In this document: piece by piece, positions 6,939 through 10,053 of the stretch
How positions within the stretch are numbered: position 1 is the stretch's first letter
Layout: each line of letters opens with the position of its first letter
From: CAG-533 sp963645165
GTDB taxonomy: Bacteria; Bacillota_I; Bacilli_A; RF39; UBA660
Length of the DNA: 10,053 nt
NCBI GenBank assembly: GCA_963645165.1
Contig: CAVIQT010000036.1
Coordinates: 1-10,053, forward strand
Direction: 5' to 3'
Notes under the pieces: generated by a model
Told to the model about the DNA's origin: nothing
Database searches by the model: none
What the model saw: the letters and a program-made list of their open reading frames with translations, nothing else
Position numbers and translations under genes: made by a program

Positions 6939-6947
6939 CAAAAAACT

Positions 6948-6969
6948 AAAAAAAGGTAGATTAACTACC
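6948..6969 (-). terminator. Intrinsic terminator after the 239-residue gene
   Basis: Minus-strand GGTAG-TTAAT-CTACC makes a 5-bp stem (6969-6965 with 6959-6955) with a five-base loop, followed directly by seven T (6954-6948) and, after AG, six more. It starts three bases past the stop codon. It separates this gene from the prepilin unit. Confidence 0.75.
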
Positions 6970-6972
6970 ACA

Positions 6973-7692
6973 TTAAACAGGAACCCCATTATAAGTTCTA
7001 ACAAACTCCTCTTTATCTAAATTATCTAAAGAAATATACTTCTCTATAACCCTATCACTATAAACTAAATAATGTATTCTATTTTCATATATTCTAACTG
7101 GATAAAGAGAAGAAACCATATCATTATGAACATACTTAAACTGATTTACTACACTAGATATACTCTTTATTAAAGCCCCATCTTTATATATATTTAAATT
7201 ATTATCATCTACGCAATACTTATTTCTTTGCATAAGTATATAATCATTATAAAATAATAATCTAGTATCATTATAACAAGCATCACTTTCTAAACTATAA
7301 TAAGTAGTAACATAAAACCCATTATTATTTATTTTAACCATAACTTCATTACAACTATCACTATACTTACTACAACTTAAAACATACTTTATACTATCTT
7401 TCTTTAAAGATATATCTTTAAAATCTTCTTTAAAATTAATAACTTCTTTATTATCATTATATAAAAAATCTTTTAAATTATACTCTTTAACTTTCTTATC
7501 ATTCTTACTAGGATATATACCACTATAACCATCATTATAATCTTTAGTAATAACTATTTTCTCATCTTTATTACTATTACTACTATTAAGTTCTTTCTTT
7601 ACATAAGATACAAAATATAATAATAAAACAAACAATAAAATACAAATAACTATTAAAATACCCGTTATTATTTTCTTTTCTATTTCCTTCAT
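6973..7692 (-). CDS. Single-pass membrane protein of unknown function with four exported cysteines, 239 aa
   Basis: I do not recognise this protein. Residues 1-8 are charged, 9-31 form one hydrophobic membrane segment, then a Lys/Asn/Ser-rich linker (32-50) leads to about 190 residues that should face outside by the positive-inside rule. That part contains Cys107, Cys114, Cys139 and Cys160, enough for two disulfides, and many Tyr and Asn residues. There is no lipobox, sortase or peptidoglycan-binding motif. The ATG at 7692 has AGGAG seven bases upstream. The gene stands alone between a probable terminator on the cdaR side and a clear one before the prepilin, so it is probably a single-gene transcript. 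Its place between CdaR and a pilin suggests a cell-envelope role, but nothing in the sequence proves it. Confidence 0.85.
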   Translation of the reverse strand: MKEIEKKIITGILIVICILLFVLLLYFVSYVKKELNSSNSNKDEKIVITKDYNDGYSGIYPSKNDKKVKEYNLKDFLYNDNKEVINFKEDFKDISLKKDSIKYVLSCSKYSDSCNEVMVKINNNGFYVTTYYSLESDACYNDTRLLFYNDYILMQRNKYCVDDNNLNIYKDGALIKSISSVVNQFKYVHNDMVSSLYPVRIYENRIHYLVYSDRVIEKYISLDNLDKEEFVRTYNGVPV

Positions 7693-7709
7693 ATAGTTCT
7701 CCTACTTTA

Positions 7710-7718
7710 ATAGTACCA
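7710..7718 (-). promoter_or_regulatory. Possible extended -10 promoter for the 239-residue gene
   Basis: Minus-strand TGGTACTAT (7718-7710) has the TGnTAnnAT form and ends 17 bases before the ATG, the same distance as in the prepilin promoter. No good -35 box is seen and the predicted start nearly touches the AGGAG site, so this is weak on its own. Confidence 0.28.
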
Positions 7719-7727
7719 CTTTTAGAT

Positions 7728-7754
7728 AAAGAAAAACAGCCCATTAAGAGCTAT
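7728..7754 (-). terminator. Probable intrinsic terminator after cdaR
   Basis: Minus-strand ATAGCTC-TTAAT-GGGCTGT pairs over 7 bp including two G-U pairs (7754-7748 with 7742-7736), followed by TTTTCTTT. The left arm includes the cdaR stop codon TAG. The loop is the same TTAAT as in the terminator at 6948-6969. The stem is weak, so it may be leaky. Confidence 0.45.
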
Positions 7755-9109
7755 TTATTACTTATTCTTATTTTAACAGTTTCACTCTTAGGTAAAGCCG
7801 TAACTCTAACATCATTAACAATTACTTTAACTTTAACATCATATGTTCCAGGTGTATAACCACTTAAATCAATAACTGCTTTAATATCAGATGCTTCTAA
7901 AGAATCTATAACACTACTTACCCCTTTAACAATAACTGTAATATTTCTATCCTCTTCTGAATAAGCCGTTACATTATATCCATTACCTAAATTTTCTCTT
8001 TCAACAACTATTCCAGTAATTTCTCTGCTAGATTCTTTTTCTAACTTAACCTCAACTTTAGTACTACTTTCACTAATATATCTTACCCCAGAAGGCTTAA
8101 CAAAAGATACATTATATGTTTTATCAGTACTTAATCCATTAACATTTATTTTAGCCTCTATATAAGATAAAGATTTTAATTCTTCTTCATCACCATAAAC
8201 ACCAACTTTACTTACACTACTTGTAACGCTATTAATCGCATAACCCGTAGTAAGAGTCCCTTCAGTAACAACCTTAACTGGAAGCTCTACATAATAACTA
8301 TCTACTGTAACAGATGCACTAATTTTACCAGGAACTATTTCAACATTACTTAATCTATTTCCTTCATTATCATAAGCAACAAGCACTATTGAATCTACTG
8401 TAAATGTCCCCTTTTCCGTTAAATTAGCAGCCTTTAAATCTATTAAAGCCTTAACAGTCGCAATCTTATCTAAAGTCTCTTCAGACCCCTTAACAATAAC
8501 TTCAGATCTATCTAACTCAATATCTTTAACATTTAACTTCTTATCAAGTTTATCCTCATTAAGTAAATCATAATCCAAAGTTTTAATAGTACTAACCTTT
8601 TCACTAATCTTAACACTTATTGTACTAGGATCTAACTTATAATTAACATTCTTTATACTATGATTATACTTAAGCTTTACTTTATAAGTACCAACTGTTT
8701 TATCACTTAAATCAAGTACAACCTCATGAGTACCCAACTGTTTAGCTAAATATAAATCACTCTTTCTACCTATTAAAGTAATATCTACCGTACTAGGTAT
8801 TCCATCAACCACATAAGCCTCTTCATTATAAATAACATTTACAGGTTGATCAGCAAGTATCTCTGCTTCATCACTTACTAAAGATATAGACTGAGTATCA
8901 ATTAAAACAAATATCGCAATCGCACTAAATAATGAAATATATATAAGCACATTAGGTCTATTTAATATTTTTTCAATCTTACCACTATTATTTCTTAATA
9001 CTTCACTTAATCTATAAATCATTCTACTTATTGGAATAACAATAAACTTATCAATAATATGATATATAAATTTAATTAACTTTACAAAAGGTTTAAATAT
9101 CTTACTCAT
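7751..9109 (-). CDS. cdaR: CdaR, YbbR-repeat regulator of the c-di-AMP cyclase
   Basis: A membrane-anchored protein with an extracytoplasmic YbbR-repeat region; in Firmicutes it binds CdaA and modulates c-di-AMP synthesis. At 452 residues it is close to the Bacillus protein. Residues 53-70 form the membrane segment. Four YbbR repeats follow at about 87-168, 175-268, 272-357 and 362-448. Repeat 1 has the Tyr-Val-Val-x-Gly-Ile-Pro motif (99-105), and repeats 1 and 4 share a Gly-Thr-Tyr-x-Val-Lys strand (140-145, 421-426). The first about 50 residues, an aromatic amphipathic stretch, are extra: in Bacillus the membrane segment starts near residue 10. The start ATG lies inside the end of cdaA (8-base overlap, ATGAGTAA) with GAAGGTG upstream, so the two are co-translated. 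The gene that normally follows, glmM, is absent here. Confidence 0.92.
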   Translation of the reverse strand: MSKIFKPFVKLIKFIYHIIDKFIVIPISRMIYRLSEVLRNNSGKIEKILNRPNVLIYISLFSAIAIFVLIDTQSISLVSDEAEILADQPVNVIYNEEAYVVDGIPSTVDITLIGRKSDLYLAKQLGTHEVVLDLSDKTVGTYKVKLKYNHSIKNVNYKLDPSTISVKISEKVSTIKTLDYDLLNEDKLDKKLNVKDIELDRSEVIVKGSEETLDKIATVKALIDLKAANLTEKGTFTVDSIVLVAYDNEGNRLSNVEIVPGKISASVTVDSYYVELPVKVVTEGTLTTGYAINSVTSSVSKVGVYGDEEELKSLSYIEAKINVNGLSTDKTYNVSFVKPSGVRYISESSTKVEVKLEKESSREITGIVVERENLGNGYNVTAYSEEDRNITVIVKGVSSVIDSLEASDIKAVIDLSGYTPGTYDVKVKVIVNDVRVTALPKSETVKIRISNK

Positions 9110-9923
9110 CTATTTCACCTTCTTCTTCATCAGCATCATAGAAAACTTCCATCTTAGGTTTTAACTCATCTAAAAGCATTAACTTAAACTCTTCTAAAGT
9201 TAAATTATAATTAAGTGAACCATCTACCGCAATACTTATTCTACCAGTTTCTTCACTTACCACTAAAGCAATCGCATCACTTTCTTCAGCAACACCTAAA
9301 GCAGCACGATGTCTGGTACCTAACTTTTTATTTAAATTAGGATTCATACTAGTTTTAAATACAGCACCAGCACAAGTAAGTCTATCCCCTTGAATAATTA
9401 CACCACCATCATGAAGTGGATTATTAGGATAAAAAATAGACTCTAACAAAGGCGCTGTTATATCAGAATAAATCTTATTAGCAGGTTCTATATACTCTTG
9501 TAAAGAAACATTTCTTTCAATAACAATTAAAGCCCCAATTCTATTTCTCTTTAAAAACTCTACCGCACTAGTAATTTCAAATACAACCTTTTCTCTCTCA
9601 TCAACAGTTAAAGCCTTATGTCTACCTAAAAGCTGACTTCTACCAATACTTTCTAAAATAGTTCTAATCTCTGGTTGAAATATAATAATAAGTGCAAGCG
9701 GTCCCCAAGAAATTACATACTCAAGTAATAACCCAATCGTATATAAATTCAATAAATTACTTAATATTTTAATAACAATTATAATTGCTACGCCCTTAAA
9801 AATTAAAACCAACTTAACATTATTCTTTAAATTCTTAAGTAGATAATAAAATAATAACCATACAATACTAATATCTATTATCTTAGTAATTATATCTCCA
9901 ATGGATGATAAAGTCATCCTCAT
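9102..9923 (-). CDS. cdaA: Diadenylate cyclase CdaA (membrane c-di-AMP synthase)
   Basis: Makes cyclic di-AMP from two ATP; c-di-AMP controls potassium and osmolyte transport and cell-wall homeostasis. In numbering from the ATG at 9923 (273 residues) there are three membrane segments (about 10-30, 36-56 and 60-82), then the family Phe-Gln-Pro-Glu-Ile-Arg stretch (82-87) and the DAC domain (about 105-235). Catalytic motifs are His-Asp172-Gly-Gly and Gly-Thr-Arg-His-Arg (202-206), followed by Ser-Glu-Glu-Thr-Gly (223-227). The first motif is Asp-Gly-Gly where Asp-Gly-Ala is most usual. The acidic tail (264-273) is short. I chose ATG 9923 because AAGGAAG suits it; the adjacent GTG (9926) is too close, and ATG 9917 is possible. 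The gene overlaps cdaR and is first in its unit. Confidence 0.95.
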   Translation of the reverse strand: MRMTLSSIGDIITKIIDISIVWLLFYYLLKNLKNNVKLVLIFKGVAIIIVIKILSNLLNLYTIGLLLEYVISWGPLALIIIFQPEIRTILESIGRSQLLGRHKALTVDEREKVVFEITSAVEFLKRNRIGALIVIERNVSLQEYIEPANKIYSDITAPLLESIFYPNNPLHDGGVIIQGDRLTCAGAVFKTSMNPNLNKKLGTRHRAALGVAEESDAIALVVSEETGRISIAVDGSLNYNLTLEEFKLMLLDELKPKMEVFYDADEEEGEIDE

Positions 9924-9942
9924 CACTTCCTTTAGTATAGTT

Positions 9943-9951
9943 ATTATATCA
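9943..9951 (-). promoter_or_regulatory. Extended -10 promoter for cdaA-cdaR
   Basis: Minus-strand TGATATAAT (9951-9943) is a perfect extended -10, identical to the one before pilC, and ends 19 bases before the cdaA ATG. The hexamer 17 bases upstream (TAGTAT) is a poor -35 box. A second pairing, TTTACA (9979-9974) with TATAAT (9958-9953), has only a 15-base spacer. The leader would be about 12-14 bases, too short for a riboswitch. Confidence 0.5.
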
Positions 9952-10053
9952 AATTATAGATAAAAATACTACCTGTAAATTTTATAGATTAAAAGCTCTA
10001 TGATTAATTTATGATAATGTCTTAAGTGTTAGTATTTGATTATGTCTCAAATA

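Noticed and set aside
6913..6939. Longer N-terminus for the prepilin (nine more codons)
   Set aside because: The AGGAGG site and the short Met-Asn-Glu-Lys-Gly leader mark the ATG at 6912, and the longer version runs through a promoter-like box.
9924..10053. Riboswitch or c-di-AMP-responsive leader upstream of cdaA
   Set aside because: The predicted leader is under 20 bases and the remaining sequence to the window edge shows no paired structure or conserved motif.

Overview
The window comes from a very AT-rich, low-GC Gram-positive bacterium. The pairing cdaA-cdaR (membrane c-di-AMP cyclase and its YbbR-repeat partner), AGGAGG-type ribosome binding sites and lysine/asparagine/isoleucine-rich proteins point to Bacillota or the Mycoplasmatota-related Bacilli, such as uncultured gut lineages of the RF39 type. 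That placement is inference. All reading frames work with the standard bacterial code. All 14 Trp codons I checked are TGG, and none of the ten genes ends in TGA (five TAA, five TAG).

Nine of ten genes are on the minus strand, so the map reads right to left. From the right edge: a compact promoter, then cdaA overlapping cdaR, then a probable terminator. Next is a stand-alone gene for a single-pass membrane protein with four exported cysteines, closed by a clear terminator. Next is a tightly packed unit of a type IV prepilin, gpmI (phosphoglycerate mutase) and a PMM/PGM-type phosphohexomutase. Then comes a short plus-strand gene of YqfQ-like appearance, convergent with the mutase and divergent from the next unit. 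The last unit is pilC (inner-membrane platform protein with a large extra N-terminus), pilD (prepilin peptidase) and a conserved protein of unknown function. A strong bidirectional terminator closes the left end. No gene-free stretch exceeds 300 bases. The last 100 bases at the right edge (9952-10053) hold nothing I can name.

Functionally the window mixes three themes: c-di-AMP synthesis and its control, part of a type IV pilus or pseudopilus system (one prepilin, its peptidase, the platform protein, but no ATPase here), and central sugar-phosphate metabolism. The phosphohexomutase downstream of cdaA-cdaR is not GlmM, the enzyme normally third in that operon.

The items most worth a second look are the lineage-specific N-terminal extensions on PilC and CdaR, the displaced or replaced glmM, the absence of TGA, the recurring extended -10 promoters with very short leaders, the overlapping divergent promoters at 3244-3296, and the altered nucleophile loop of GpmI.
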